In this document: positions 45,506-55,072 of the stretch, piece by piece
Layout: every line of letters starts with the position of its first letter
Numbering within the stretch: position 1 is the stretch's first letter
DNA from: CAISIP01 sp038326025
Lineage (GTDB): Bacteria; Pseudomonadota; Gammaproteobacteria; Burkholderiales; Burkholderiaceae_C
Direction: 5' to 3'
NCBI GenBank assembly: GCA_038326025.1
Contig: JBBQJP010000003.1
Span: 1-64,000, forward strand
Length of the DNA stretch: 64,000 nucleotides
Translations under genes and position numbers: made by a program
The notes under the pieces: generated by a model
What the model was told of the DNA's origin: nothing
Seen by the model: only the letters and a program-made list of their open reading frames with translations
Database searches by the model: none

Positions 45506-46758
45506 CCGGAGCGCGACGCGCCGTTGTCGTAGGCGCAGGCATCGTCGGCATCTGCACGGGCCTGGAACTGCAGCGGAGCGGCTGGACGGTGACGCTTGTC
45601 GACCGGCTGGAACCTGGCACCGGATGTTCCTTTGGCAACGCCGGAATCCTGGCATCGATGGCCGTCGTTCCAGTGGGTATGCCGGGCTTTGAGCGGCAGC
45701 TGCCGCGCATGCTGCTTGACCCCGATAGTCCGCTGGTTCTGCGTTGGCGGGCGCTGCCGCAGACCTTGCCGTGGCTATTGCATTTCAGGCGGGCAGCCAA
45801 CGCACAGCGTATACCGCAGATCTCTGATGCGATGCATGCCTTGTACCGCACCACGGTAGAGCTGCATCGCGCGCTTGCAGACGAGGCCGGCGTGCAGGAG
45901 CTGGTGCGGCCAAATCCCGGGCTGTATGTCCATCGCGATCCTGGCGCTATTGACCTATCGGGCGGCTTGGCCTGGAAACTGCGGCGAGAGCGCGGTGCCG
46001 AGATTGAAGTGCTCGAAGGCGCCGCGCTGCGCGAAGCCGAGCCTGAATTGTCGCCCGCCTATACGCGCGGCGTGCGAGTCGGACCGATGGGATTCACGAC
46101 CAATCCATTGCGCCTGACACAGTCCTATTGCAGCCTGTTCACGCGCCGTGGCGGAAAACTGCTGCGCGCCGCGGTGCTGCGGCTGAAGCCATCGGGCGCT
46201 GCGGTGACGGTCGAGACCTCGGACACCAACATCGTTGCCGACACCGTGGTCATCGCCGCGGGCGCGTGGACACGCGCGCTGGTCGAGCCACTGGGTCTGG
46301 CCCTGCCCCTGATCGCCGAACGCGGCTACCACATGACGTTTGCTGATCCTGGCATCACACTGCGGCACGTGGTGACCGAACTCGAGATGCATTTTGCGGT
46401 CACGCCCATGGAGATGGGGCTGCGCATCGCCGGCACGGAGGAACTCGGCCACGCGGACGATCCTCCTTCATGGCGCCGCGCCGACATACTGCAAAAGCAG
46501 GCCCGTCGCATGTTCCCCCGCGCGCGGCTCGAAGACGGCTCGCGCTGGACGGGGCCTCGGCCCGGCATGCCCGACAGCCTCCCAGCGATCGGGCCGCTGC
46601 CTGGGCTGCCCAATATCCTGGTCGCGGCAGGGCATGGCCATCTCGGTCTGACGGGTGCACCCCTTACCGGGCGCATCGTGGCGGCATTGGCATCGGGCGA
46701 GCCGCCCGACATTGCCATGGCGCCTTATGCGCCAGATCGATTCGGGCGTCGCCAATAG
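45502..46758 (+). CDS. FAD-dependent D-amino acid dehydrogenase (DadA-like)
   Basis: A 418-residue flavoprotein with V-V-V-G-A-G-I-V-G-I-C-T-G-L-E-L at the N-terminus and the C-terminal A-A-G-H-G-H-L-G-L-T-G-A-P. Start overlaps the ALDH stop by 4 nt. A truncated homologue of the C-terminal half lies at 51524-52060. Deaminates D-amino acids or related amines with electrons passed to the respiratory chain. Confidence 0.9.
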   Translation: MTGARRAVVVGAGIVGICTGLELQRSGWTVTLVDRLEPGTGCSFGNAGILASMAVVPVGMPGFERQLPRMLLDPDSPLVLRWRALPQTLPWLLHFRRAANAQRIPQISDAMHALYRTTVELHRALADEAGVQELVRPNPGLYVHRDPGAIDLSGGLAWKLRRERGAEIEVLEGAALREAEPELSPAYTRGVRVGPMGFTTNPLRLTQSYCSLFTRRGGKLLRAAVLRLKPSGAAVTVETSDTNIVADTVVIAAGAWTRALVEPLGLALPLIAERGYHMTFADPGITLRHVVTELEMHFAVTPMEMGLRIAGTEELGHADDPPSWRRADILQKQARRMFPRARLEDGSRWTGPRPGMPDSLPAIGPLPGLPNILVAAGHGHLGLTGAPLTGRIVAALASGEPPDIAMAPYAPDRFGRRQ

Positions 46759-46805
46759 ATGCCGGGCGCAACCACGACAAGCCTGGTCAACACGAAGGAT
46801 TCGCC

Positions 46806-47171
46806 GTGATCGAACTGCAGACTTTCGCCGACCTCGCCGCGCAACCGCTTGGCGCCTTCGCTGCCAAGCCGACCTCGCTGACTGAAGGGCAATGCGAGGC
46901 AAGCGCCAAGCTCTGGACATCGCCGGACGGACGAACCTCGATCGGCGTCTGGGAATGCACACCCGGACGTTTTACCGCCGACCGCAGCAAGGCCGCGGAA
47001 TACTGCCACATCATCTCCGGCTCGGCCACCGTCTCCAATCAGGATGGCAGCGTGGTTCGTCGCATCGGGCCCGGCGATCTGCTGGTCCTGCCGCTAGGCT
47101 GGACGGGCGAATGGGTGATCCACGCACAGATGCGCAAGCTCTACTTCCTCAGCGCAGCCCCCGACGCCTGA
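46806..47171 (+). CDS. cupin-domain protein (EutQ/DUF861-like)
   Basis: A 121-residue small beta-barrel protein. The frame has S-I-G-V-W-E-C-T-P-G-R-F, E-Y-C-H-I-I-S-G-S-A-T-V and L-V-L-P-L-G-W-T-G-E-W, the cupin motifs of the DUF861 group. GTG at 46806 follows GAAGGA. It is last in the plus-strand operon. Function within the pathway is unknown; such cupins are often isomerases or ligand sensors. Confidence 0.8.
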   Translation: MIELQTFADLAAQPLGAFAAKPTSLTEGQCEASAKLWTSPDGRTSIGVWECTPGRFTADRSKAAEYCHIISGSATVSNQDGSVVRRIGPGDLLVLPLGWTGEWVIHAQMRKLYFLSAAPDA

Positions 47172-47204
47172 TGCCAGAGCCGCGCGCCATGCTGCGCGCG
47201 AAGC

Positions 47205-48032
47205 CTACGGGCCTTTTCCTTTCCCACCTCCGACCAGTTGCGTAAGACCCAGCAGCACCGTCGTCACGCCAACCATCAGCGTGGAAATGGCCGCAATCGT
47301 CGGATCGATCTGATCGCGCAAGGCGGCGAACATCTTGCGCGTGAGGGTCGAGTTGTCACCTCCGGCGATGAACTGCGCCATGATGACTTCGTCAAACGAG
47401 GTCAGGAAAGCCAGCAAGGCGGCTGTCACCAGCGCAAACCGGATCTGTGGCAAGGTGATGGTGAAAAACGCCCTTGGACGGGAAGCCCCCAGGCTGCGTG
47501 CGACCAACTCCTGGTTCATGTCATAACTCTTCAGCGCAGCATTGACAACCAGCACCACCAATGGAATGGCCAGCATGCTGTGCGAAACGACAATGCCGAA
47601 CAGGGTGTTGACCATCTTGAGTCTCACGAAGGCATAGAAGACACCAATCGCCACCAGCACGACGGGCACGATGATCGGCGTGAGCAGCAGCGTGTGGATG
47701 GCACGCGCATAACGCAGCCGCGACGCAAACAGGCCGTAGGCGGCCAGGGTTCCCAGCGGCGTCGCCACCAGTGTCGTCAACGCGCCGACCAGGAAAGAGG
47801 TCTTCGTCACCTGCATCCATTCGGGCGAATCCAGATATGCACGGTACCAGCGCAACGACCATTCCTTCGGCGGAAACTCCAGATATTGGGACGCCGAGAA
47901 AGACATGGGCACGACGATCAGCGTGGGCGCCACCAGGAAAAACAGGACCAGCGCCGCCACGAGGTACAGCCACAAGCGTTGTCGGTGTGTCACCTGCGTA
48001 TCGCCGGCGCTTGCGTTGAGCCAGTCCAGCAT
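47205..48032 (-). CDS. ABC transporter permease (PotC-like)
   Basis: A 275-residue permease of the spermidine/putrescine type with six helices and the coupling loop E-L-V-A-R-S-L-G-A-S. ATG at 48032 shares one base with the stop of the PotB-like gene (TGATG), so translation is coupled. Last gene of a four-gene minus-strand operon. Confidence 0.9.
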   Translation of the reverse strand: MLDWLNASAGDTQVTHRQRLWLYLVAALVLFFLVAPTLIVVPMSFSASQYLEFPPKEWSLRWYRAYLDSPEWMQVTKTSFLVGALTTLVATPLGTLAAYGLFASRLRYARAIHTLLLTPIIVPVVLVAIGVFYAFVRLKMVNTLFGIVVSHSMLAIPLVVLVVNAALKSYDMNQELVARSLGASRPRAFFTITLPQIRFALVTAALLAFLTSFDEVIMAQFIAGGDNSTLTRKMFAALRDQIDPTIAAISTLMVGVTTVLLGLTQLVGGGKGKGP

Positions 48033-48937
48033 CAGTGCTCCCCTCCCAATATGCGGTCCAGGCGCATCAACCGGCCGGCCAGCCAAAGCAATGCCAGTGT
48101 CATCGCGAGAAGCACCACACCCAGGGCGCTGGCCGCGCCCCAGTTGAAGAACATCTCGATGTCGTTAGCGATCTGGTTGGAGACCATGATCACCTTGCCG
48201 CCACCCAGCACGGCCGGCGTGATGTAAAAGCCCAGGCAAAGAATGAAGACGATGACGCTTCCAGCAACCAGCCCCGGCAATGACAGCGGCAGGAACACGG
48301 TTCGAAACGCGCGAGCCGGGGTCGCTCCGAGACTGGAGGCGGCCTTGATCATGTTCATGTCGATAGCGCGCATGGCCCCCAGCAGCGGGAGCACCAGGAA
48401 TGGCAGCATGATGTGCACCATTCCAATCAAGGTACCGGTCAGGTTGTGTACCAGCGCCAGTGGTTCGTCCCACAAGCCCATGGCCTGGCCCCACTGGTTG
48501 ATCAGGCCCTGTCTCTGAAGCAGCACAAGCCATGCATAAGTCCGCACCAGCACCGACGTCCAGAACGGAAGCAGTATCGCAATCAAACACAGATTGGCGG
48601 CCCGGGCGGGCAAATGCGCAATCAGATAGGCCAGTGGATAACCCATGAGCACGCACAGCAGTGTGGTGATCCCACTCACCTGAAATGTGGTCAGGAAGAT
48701 GCGGCGAAACGATGGCTGGTCCAGCATGCGCTGGTAGTGCTCCAAGGTCAATTGGCCGCCGTCACTGACGAAGGACAGGCCAAACAGCCACGCAACCGGC
48801 AGAATCATCATGACGGTCAGCAGCAGCAGTGCCGGCCCGCTCAGGCCCAGCAGGGTCCAGCGCTCCATGCGCGCATCCCGACGCAACTCGCGCGCGTGAA
48901 GGTGCACTGCAGGGGCTGGCGTGTCAGGCATCGGCAT
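48032..48937 (-). CDS. ABC transporter permease (PotB-like)
   Basis: A 301-residue permease. An N-terminal cytoplasmic stretch is followed by a first helix at about residue 27 and the coupling loop I-K-A-A-S-S-L-G-A-T. Two close starts (48937 and 48931) both overlap the end of the ATPase gene; the longer is given. Forms the channel with the PotC-like protein. Confidence 0.88.
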   Translation of the reverse strand: MPMPDTPAPAVHLHARELRRDARMERWTLLGLSGPALLLLTVMMILPVAWLFGLSFVSDGGQLTLEHYQRMLDQPSFRRIFLTTFQVSGITTLLCVLMGYPLAYLIAHLPARAANLCLIAILLPFWTSVLVRTYAWLVLLQRQGLINQWGQAMGLWDEPLALVHNLTGTLIGMVHIMLPFLVLPLLGAMRAIDMNMIKAASSLGATPARAFRTVFLPLSLPGLVAGSVIVFILCLGFYITPAVLGGGKVIMVSNQIANDIEMFFNWGAASALGVVLLAMTLALLWLAGRLMRLDRILGGEH

Positions 48938-50024
48938 CTGCCAGCAGGACCGTATCAGAGACCTCGAAACCCAGCCGAACCTTCTCTCCGCGCGCTGGCA
49001 GCGCGGCAAGGGCTGCCGCACCGGCGATGCCGCGCATGCCGATGACGCTGCCGTCCGACAATTGCGCCTGCAGCAGGAAACTGTCGCCCTGGTACACGAT
49101 GTCCTGTACACGGGCCTGCAGCAGGTTCTGCTCAGGCCCGAACTGTGCCTCGGGCGCAAGAACCTGGAGTCGTTCGGGCCGCAGCATCAGCAGCGCAGCA
49201 CCGGCGTTTGCTGCGGGCTGCGCCAGCTTCAGCACTTGTCCGCTGCAGATGCAGTTGTCGCGCTCGGGGGCAACGGTGACCTTGAGCATCGTAGATTCGC
49301 CGATGAACTCGGCGACAAGGCGGCTGACGGGACGCTCGTACAAGACACGTGGCGTATCCAGCTGCCGAATGCGACCATTGTGGATCACCGCAATCCGGTC
49401 CGACATGGTCAATGCTTCACGCTGGTCATGCGTTACATAGATGGTGGTGGTTCCCAGCTTGTCGTGCAATCGGCGCAACTCAATCTGCATGTGCTCGCGC
49501 AATTGCTTGTCCAGAGCAGACAATGGCTCGTCCATCAGGACGATGCGCGGCTCGAACACGATCGCCCTGGCCAGGGCCACCCGCTGACGCTGCCCGCCCG
49601 ACAACGCATCGATTCGCCGATCACCGTAGCCACTGAGCTGCACGGTGTCAAGTGCGCGCTCGACACGCTGCGCCAGCTCAGCCCCTTTGACGCCGCGCAG
49701 GATGAGCGGGTAGGCGACGTTCCCGGCAACATCCATATGCGGGAACAAGGCATAGCTCTGAAACACCATGCCGATGTTGCGCTTGTGTGGCGCAAGACGA
49801 ACCACCTCTTCGTCACCGAACAACAAGCTCCCCTGGTCTGGCCTGATGAAGCCAGCCAGCACCATCAACAACGTCGTCTTGCCGGACCCAGACGGCCCGA
49901 GCAAGGTCAAAAACTCGCCAGGCTTGACCTCGAGATCGACATCATCGAGGGCCCGCACCGATCCATAACGCTTGCGCAGGCCGCGCGCAGTGATCGGTAC
50001 GGCATTCACACCCTGCGCACCCAC
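48924..50024 (-). CDS. ABC transporter ATPase (PotA-like)
   Basis: A 366-residue ATPase. Walker A is G-P-S-G-S-G-K-T-T, signature L-S-G-G-Q-R-Q-R, Walker B L-M-D-E-P-L-S-A-L-D. A C-terminal TOBE domain follows (G-A-A-L-L-M-L-R-P-E-R-L). Start is GTG at 50024, 4 nt after the binding-protein stop. Energises polyamine or related amine uptake. Confidence 0.9.
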   Translation of the reverse strand: MGAQGVNAVPITARGLRKRYGSVRALDDVDLEVKPGEFLTLLGPSGSGKTTLLMVLAGFIRPDQGSLLFGDEEVVRLAPHKRNIGMVFQSYALFPHMDVAGNVAYPLILRGVKGAELAQRVERALDTVQLSGYGDRRIDALSGGQRQRVALARAIVFEPRIVLMDEPLSALDKQLREHMQIELRRLHDKLGTTTIYVTHDQREALTMSDRIAVIHNGRIRQLDTPRVLYERPVSRLVAEFIGESTMLKVTVAPERDNCICSGQVLKLAQPAANAGAALLMLRPERLQVLAPEAQFGPEQNLLQARVQDIVYQGDSFLLQAQLSDGSVIGMRGIAGAAALAALPARGEKVRLGFEVSDTVLLADADA

Positions 50025-50028
50025 CAGG

Positions 50029-51081
50029 CTATTCCGTCACCATGTTCTGATAGGCGGCCGCAGCGGTAGCCTCGTTCTTCATGTACCAGTTCTGGTCGAT
50101 TGGCAATTGCTTGGCAGCATTCTCGGGAGAGGTCGGCAGACGCTTGGCATACGCGGCGTCGATCGTGCCCAGGTCGAAGGCCTTCTTGTTGGCCGGGCCA
50201 TAGGTGATGTACTTGGTCAGTTCCGCCTGATACTGCGGCTTGCTGATTTCCGCCAGGAATTTCATCGCAAGCGCTTTGTTAGGCGCATCTTTCGGAATCG
50301 CAAAGGTATCCGCGTCGAGCAGGGCCTGGTTGTAGGTATAGGCCACTTTCGCGCCATCCTTGGCGACGCCGTCGAAGCGCCCGTTCCAGCCGATGATCAT
50401 GTCGACCTCACCGTCCTTCATCAACTGGGCATGTTGCGCGCCCGAGGACCACCAGACGGCGATGTGGGGCTTGAGCTCCTTGATCTTCTTGATGGCGCGC
50501 TCAATCCCGCCAGGGCCGGACAACACTTCGTAAACCTTGTTGAGGGGCACGCCGTCGGCCATCAACGCAGGCTCGAGCATGCCGGCAACACTGTTGCGCA
50601 TGGAGCGCTTGCCAGGGAATTTCTTGACATCCCAGAAATCTGCCCAGTTCTGCGGACCCTTGTCACCATAGGTCTTGGTGTTCCACGCTAGCACCGTCGA
50701 GAAAATGTCTCCGCCGACATAATATTCAGCGAAAGTACCTGGTACAAAGTTCGACACATCGACCATCTTGTAGTCGATTTTTTCCAGAATGCCCTCCGAG
50801 CCAGCACGGGCTGAACCACCGGCGCCGCTGGTCACGATGTCCCAGGTCACCGCACCGGCCTTGGCCTTGAGCCTCAAGTCTCCGATGCCGGTATAGGTTT
50901 CCTCCTTGACCGTGATGCCCATGGCCTTGGCGGCAGGCTGGAATACAGCCTTGCTCTGTGCTTCCTGGTAGGAGCCGCCGAACGATACGACGGTCAACTG
51001 GGCTGCTGCAGGAGCAGCCACCGTGGCAGCGGCCGCGATCGCGAGGATCGGAAGGACCCGCTGAAGTAAACCTTGTTTCAT
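50029..51081 (-). CDS. ABC transporter substrate-binding protein (PotD-like)
   Basis: A 350-residue periplasmic protein. Signal peptide to about A-A-A-Q (residue 28), then L-T-V-V-S-F-G-G-S-Y-Q-E-A, typical of polyamine/Fe-type binding proteins. First gene of the transporter operon. Together with oxidases, an aldehyde dehydrogenase and a class III aminotransferase in the islet, uptake of an amine is likely. Confidence 0.9.
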   Translation of the reverse strand: MKQGLLQRVLPILAIAAAATVAAPAAAQLTVVSFGGSYQEAQSKAVFQPAAKAMGITVKEETYTGIGDLRLKAKAGAVTWDIVTSGAGGSARAGSEGILEKIDYKMVDVSNFVPGTFAEYYVGGDIFSTVLAWNTKTYGDKGPQNWADFWDVKKFPGKRSMRNSVAGMLEPALMADGVPLNKVYEVLSGPGGIERAIKKIKELKPHIAVWWSSGAQHAQLMKDGEVDMIIGWNGRFDGVAKDGAKVAYTYNQALLDADTFAIPKDAPNKALAMKFLAEISKPQYQAELTKYITYGPANKKAFDLGTIDAAYAKRLPTSPENAAKQLPIDQNWYMKNEATAAAAYQNMVTE

Positions 51082-51211
51082 CGTTGGAAACCTCCATCAG
51101 AGTAAAAAAAAAGGAGGGCTAGCTTTACAGCAGGCCCCGCTGCGCCTCAATTCATTCTATGGAAATGCTGATTAAAGTCCACCGAATTCGACGTCGACGC
51201 GATCTGCGACG

Positions 51212-51514
51212 ATGAAACAATAAACCCTTGCGTTGGCGGCCGATCAGGAAGCGGCATTTGCGAAGTACCGCAAGCCCTACTTGCAGATCGCACACCGGTG
51301 CAGCGCAGCCACGGTGTTCACGCACTCCAACGACTACCCGCAGATGGCCAACCTGAACGGGTCGCTCGCCTACCTGCGGCTGATGTGCACGCGCGCGGAC
51401 GTGGCTACCGCCTACGAACCCGCGGCACGAGCGATGTCGACATCTACTTCATCAGCGCCGCGAAAAAACGCGCACCGGCCGCCGCGCTGGTGCTGATCGA
51501 AAGACTGGGCTGAT
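51212..51514 (+). pseudogene. IS5-type transposase start with stop codon, joined to an unrecognised frame
   Basis: ATG-AAA-CAA-TAA at 51212 followed by T-L-A-L-A-A-D-Q and F-A-K-Y-R-K-P repeats the start of the transposase at the left edge, but codon 4 is a stop. After R-K-P the sequence changes to an open frame with S-A-A-T-V-F-T-H-S-N-D-Y-P-Q-M-A-N-L-N that I do not recognise. It ends near 51514. Likely fused remnants. Confidence 0.5.
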
Positions 51515-51523
51515 CACCTTCGT

Positions 51524-52060
51524 TCAAGCCTCTCGCTGGAAGTGATCGGGCGCGAATGGCGCCAGGTCGATGTCCGGTATCTCGCCACACAGCAGTGCGG
51601 CGATGATGTGGGCGGTTTGCGGAGCGCCCGACAGGCTCAAATGGCCGTGCCCGGCCGCAATGTACATGTCGGGGTGGTCAGGCAATGCGCCGATGGCAGG
51701 CAGGCTGTCAGGCGCGCCCGGTCGGGGCCCCGCCCAGCGCGTACCGTTCTGCAACCGGGCGCCGGGGAACATCTTGCCGGCATGATCCTGCAGAGCGTCC
51801 TCGCGTGCCCAGGAAGGCGGGTTGTCAGCCAGGCAGATCTCTTCGGTGCCGCCCACGCGCAAACCACTGTCCATCGGCGTGACCGCGAAGGCTTGCTCCA
51901 ACTCCGTCACCACATCGTTGAGTTGGATACCAGCATCTGCATATTGCATGTGATACCCACGCTCGGCCAACAACGGCAGCTTCAGGCCCAGCGGTTGAAC
52001 CAGCGCAGATGGCCACGCCGCTGCCGCTACCACCACCACGGCGCTGCGGGGTGTGCTCAT
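51524..52060 (-). pseudogene. DadA-like oxidase, C-terminal half only
   Basis: The 178-codon frame (L-L-A-E-R-G-Y-H-M-Q-Y-A-D to A-A-G-H-G-H-L-S-L-S-G-A-P) matches the second half of the enzyme at 45502-46758. The FAD-binding N-terminal domain is missing, and a class III aminotransferase gene lies just upstream in the place where it should be. Unlikely to be active. Confidence 0.8.
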
Positions 52061-52091
52061 TGGCTATGGCTGACAGTCTTCACCACCACCG

Positions 52092-53396
52092 TCAGTAGCC
52101 TGCGAAGCACTGCTCGAAAGCGTCTTCGATGGCCGCGACGTCGTCCAGGCTCAGGCACATCGGTGGCACCATTCGCAAGATGTTCTTGTTCGCACCCGAC
52201 TTGCTGACCACCAGACCGCATTCGCGTGTGCGCTCGAAGATCTCGGCAGTCTGCTCGGTGGCCGCAGCCTTCGTCTTGCGGTCGCTTACGAGCTCGATCG
52301 CCTGCATCAGCCCGCGCCCGCGAACATCGCCGATGATCTCGTGGCGTTCGCGCAGGCGTTCCAGCACCGCACGCAAGGCGGCGCCGACAGTGCGCGCGTT
52401 GGCTTGCAGGCCCTCGTCGTCGATGACCTGCAGCACCGCCCGCCCTGCCGCGCAGGTCGTCGGACTGGCACCATAGGTGTTGAAGAAATACTTGGCGCCT
52501 AGGCTGTCGGCCACCTGCCGTTGCGCCACCACCGCGCCCAGCGGGAAGCCGTTGCCCATGCCCTTGGCCATGACCACAACCTCCGGCACTACATCGTGTG
52601 CCTCGAAGGCCCAGAAGTGCGTGCCGGTGCGGCCGAAACCCGACTGCACTTCGTCGACGATCAGGATGCCGCCCGCCTGGCGCACCTTTGCGGTGGCCGC
52701 CTTCAGGTAACCCGGCAGCAGTTCGACGATGCCGCCGTAACCTTGAATGGGCTCGACCATGAGCCCCGAAAGACGGCCCGGTGTCGCGCAATTCAGCGTG
52801 CGGTCGATCTCGTCCAGATAGGCCTGCACGTCGGTACCGAAGATACCGCGGTAAGGGTCTGGATTGGCAATGTGGTGTATGCCCGGCAGCAGCGGAATGT
52901 TGTGTCGAAAGTGCGCGATGCCGGTCAGCGACTGCGCACCGATGGTGGCGCCGTGGTAAGCATTGCGCAGGGCCAGCATGTCGATGTTGCGAGTGTAGCT
53001 TTGCGCCATCACCAGCGCCAGATCGATGGCCTCGGTGCCGCTGCTGGTGAAGTGCACCACCCAGTCCGGCCCCACCGGCATGCGCGCGATCAGCTCTTCA
53101 GCATAGTGCGCCGGCACCGGGTGCGAGAACATCGTCGTGCAGTGCTGCAGCTGCCCCATCTGCGCCTGCACGGCAGCGTTGACCACCGGGTGGGCGTGAC
53201 CGACCGAGACACACACGTTCATGCCCAGCAGATCGATGTACTTCTTTCCGGCTTCGTCCCACAGGTACTGCCGCTCGCCGCGGCTGAACACCAGCGGCGC
53301 CCGGTAGGGCATGAATGACTTCTGCGAAGCCGCGTAGTAGCGGTCGCGGCGCGCCAGGATCTGCGGCTTGGCCCAGTCGATCGTCAGTTCACTCAT
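52092..53396 (-). CDS. class III aminotransferase (alanine-glyoxylate / omega-amino acid type)
   Basis: A 434-residue PLP enzyme. F-T-S-S-G-T-E-A-I-D-L-A, L-I-V-D-E-V-Q-S-G-F-G-R-T-G and the PLP Lys in M-A-K-G-M-G-N-G-F-P-L-G are visible. Resembles AGXT2-like enzymes that transaminate with glyoxylate or pyruvate. It is separate from the Pot-type operon on the same strand and probably works on the amine that the transporter brings in. Confidence 0.9.
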   Translation of the reverse strand: MSELTIDWAKPQILARRDRYYAASQKSFMPYRAPLVFSRGERQYLWDEAGKKYIDLLGMNVCVSVGHAHPVVNAAVQAQMGQLQHCTTMFSHPVPAHYAEELIARMPVGPDWVVHFTSSGTEAIDLALVMAQSYTRNIDMLALRNAYHGATIGAQSLTGIAHFRHNIPLLPGIHHIANPDPYRGIFGTDVQAYLDEIDRTLNCATPGRLSGLMVEPIQGYGGIVELLPGYLKAATAKVRQAGGILIVDEVQSGFGRTGTHFWAFEAHDVVPEVVVMAKGMGNGFPLGAVVAQRQVADSLGAKYFFNTYGASPTTCAAGRAVLQVIDDEGLQANARTVGAALRAVLERLRERHEIIGDVRGRGLMQAIELVSDRKTKAAATEQTAEIFERTRECGLVVSKSGANKNILRMVPPMCLSLDDVAAIEDAFEQCFAGY

Positions 53397-54020
53397 GGTC
53401 GTCCCCTTTTGATTGAATGCGCGCTTCGGATGCGGCTGCCAGGCAGGCCCGCAGATATCTCCCGGATGGCGAAAACTACCTTATCCGATTGTCGTCCGGC
53501 TAGCAGATACTGGCCAACGCATTGTTGGTATTGGTCAGGATTTCGTCGCTACTGATTGGAACTGCGCTTCCGGCAATGGATCGGCGATAGCTGGCGAAAG
53601 CATAGTCCTGGCATTGCGTGCCGATTAGCGCCAAGGCTGATTCTGAACCCGCTCCAGTTCGATGGGCCCGCCGCCAGCGGGCCAGAAAGTTGGTTCAATC
53701 AACGGCCGGGGCAGCAAGGGCTCTTCCCTGCGTCGACGCCATCGAACTATAAAATTTTTCCCAATGGTTCTGGCCGTTGCACACCAAGCGACAATGAGCT
53801 TTGCGATCCTGCCAAAGTGCAAATGCGGCCCTGGCCTGGCTGATCCATTTCCATTTCACGGTTCGCTGTAGCAGCGCCAGGAACCGTTCTTCCCGCGACG
53901 ACAAGTGTGGATCCCAGGCAACCGCCAGCACGACGTCGCCAATACCCTGGATTGTCTTGTGTAATAAGTACCAGTCCCCATCGGGTTCTTCCAACCGGCA
54001 ATGGATCCAATTCAAGCCAG
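53397..54020. other. islet end, no gene supported
   Basis: About 620 bp between the aminotransferase start and repeat copy 5. One minus-strand frame (53695-54060) has a protein-like composition (D-G-D-W-Y-L-L-H-K-T-I-Q-G-I-G-D-V-V-L) but no start context and no family I recognise. It runs into the repeat, so it could be an eroded gene. Confidence 0.3.
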
Positions 54021-54227
54021 GATAATCCCGAGATATCCGACTGCTGACTTTTCCGTGCAATGTGCAAGCCTACCTAGACAATTGATGCGACCAGACACAT
54101 CATCACCGCCTGTGCCCGACACCGATCTCGCCGCCCACACACCCATGACGCAGCAGTACCAATGTTGCTCAGTATTCATGCGGGTTTTTGATCTACTGGA
54201 AGCGATTTGGCGGCAACTTGGCACAGT
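54021..54227 (+). repeat. mutS 5'-end repeat, copy 5 with full left-end motif
   Basis: GATAATCCCG at 54021 is 64 bp before ATG at 54085. The frame M-R-P-D-T-S-S-P-P-V-P-D runs into A-A-H-T-P-M-T-Q-Q-Y (core ATGACG 54145-54150). TTTGGCGG at 54206 and CTTGGCAC at 54217 are 61 and 72 bp after the core. The leader is gap-free against copies 3 and 7. Confidence 0.88.
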
Positions 54228-54354
54228 TCCAATGCCTGTCCAAAGATAACCGTCTGCGACACGTACATCGCCTGGTTTGAGACCTTTGAGAGCGTCCAAT
54301 GCCGATATCCGCCCCGAACCGATACTTTCCAGATTGAACAAATTCACTCCAACT

Positions 54355-54374
54355 TGATAGCACATCCGCTATCA
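54355..54374. promoter_or_regulatory. candidate operator of the PIN toxin-antitoxin operon
   Basis: TGATAGC (54355-54361) and GCTATCA (54368-54374) are perfect inverted arms 6 bp apart, followed at once by TTTATAGA and the GTG start at 54383. Ribbon-helix-helix antitoxins usually repress from such a site. Confidence 0.55.
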
Positions 54375-54382
54375 TTTATAGA

Positions 54383-54817
54383 GTGCCTATCCTGGTTCTG
54401 GACACCAATATCCTGGTTGCAGCATTGGTGCGCAGTGGCGGTAGCGCGCGTGCCGTACTACGATCCTGTTTGAACGGGCAGTACCAACCGGTACTTGGCC
54501 CGGCACTGCTCGCAGAGTACGAAGATGTGCTGGGTCGAACCGAACTCTTTGCGGACTCCGTGCTTTCCGCCATCGAACGCGACGAAGTGTTCGACGGCTT
54601 TCTGACCCGCTGCCGCTGGGTGGAGGTGTTCTATGCCTGGCGTCCCAACCTGCCCGATGAATCCGACAACCATCTGATCGAGCTAGCAGTGGCAGCGCAA
54701 GCCGACGCCATCCTAACCCGCAATCTACGCGATGTGTCACACGGAGAATTGAAGTTTCCCTCGCTCAGGGTATTGTCACCCGAGCATTGCCTGGAGGTGT
54801 CTCCATGTCTACCTTGA
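54383..54817 (+). CDS. PIN-domain toxin (putative type II TA RNase)
   Basis: A 144-residue PIN-family RNase. The first acidic residue is in L-V-L-D-T-N-I-L-V, the second in L-A-E-Y-E-D-V-L, and the C-terminal pair in D-E-S-D-N-H-L-I-E-L-A and L-T-R-N-L-R-D-V. GTG start at 54383. The antitoxin gene follows with a 13-nt overlap, i.e. toxin first, the reverse of the common order. Would cleave RNA when antitoxin is lost. Confidence 0.85.
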   Translation: MPILVLDTNILVAALVRSGGSARAVLRSCLNGQYQPVLGPALLAEYEDVLGRTELFADSVLSAIERDEVFDGFLTRCRWVEVFYAWRPNLPDESDNHLIELAVAAQADAILTRNLRDVSHGELKFPSLRVLSPEHCLEVSPCLP

Positions 54818-55020
54818 CGATCCGATTGCCCGATGAAAAGCACGAGCGCCTGAAGGCGCTCGTGCGATCCAACGCCATCAGCGTCAACAAGCTGATGGAC
54901 GAACTGGCCACCGTCGCATGGGCTAACTTCGACGCGCGGGTGCGCTTTGAAACGCGTGCGGCGCGTGGCAATCCGGCACGGGCGCTGAAGCTGCTGGACA
55001 AGCTGGACCGTGCGGACTGA
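54805..55020 (+). CDS. ribbon-helix-helix antitoxin of the PIN toxin
   Basis: A 71-residue protein: T-L-T-I-R-L-P-D-E-K-H-E-R-L-K-A-L-V at the N-terminus is a CopG/Arc-type ribbon and helix, and N-K-L-M-D-E-L continues the fold. The C-terminal 30 residues would bind the toxin. ATG at 54805 follows GGAGG. Ends 52 bp before the DUF6155 gene, so all four genes 54383-57983 may share a transcript. Confidence 0.8.
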   Translation: MSTLTIRLPDEKHERLKALVRSNAISVNKLMDELATVAWANFDARVRFETRAARGNPARALKLLDKLDRAD

Positions 55021-55072
55021 CGATCGGCGAGTTTGTGTCCTTACAACCCTCGCAGGAAGGGCTCGCCAACTG

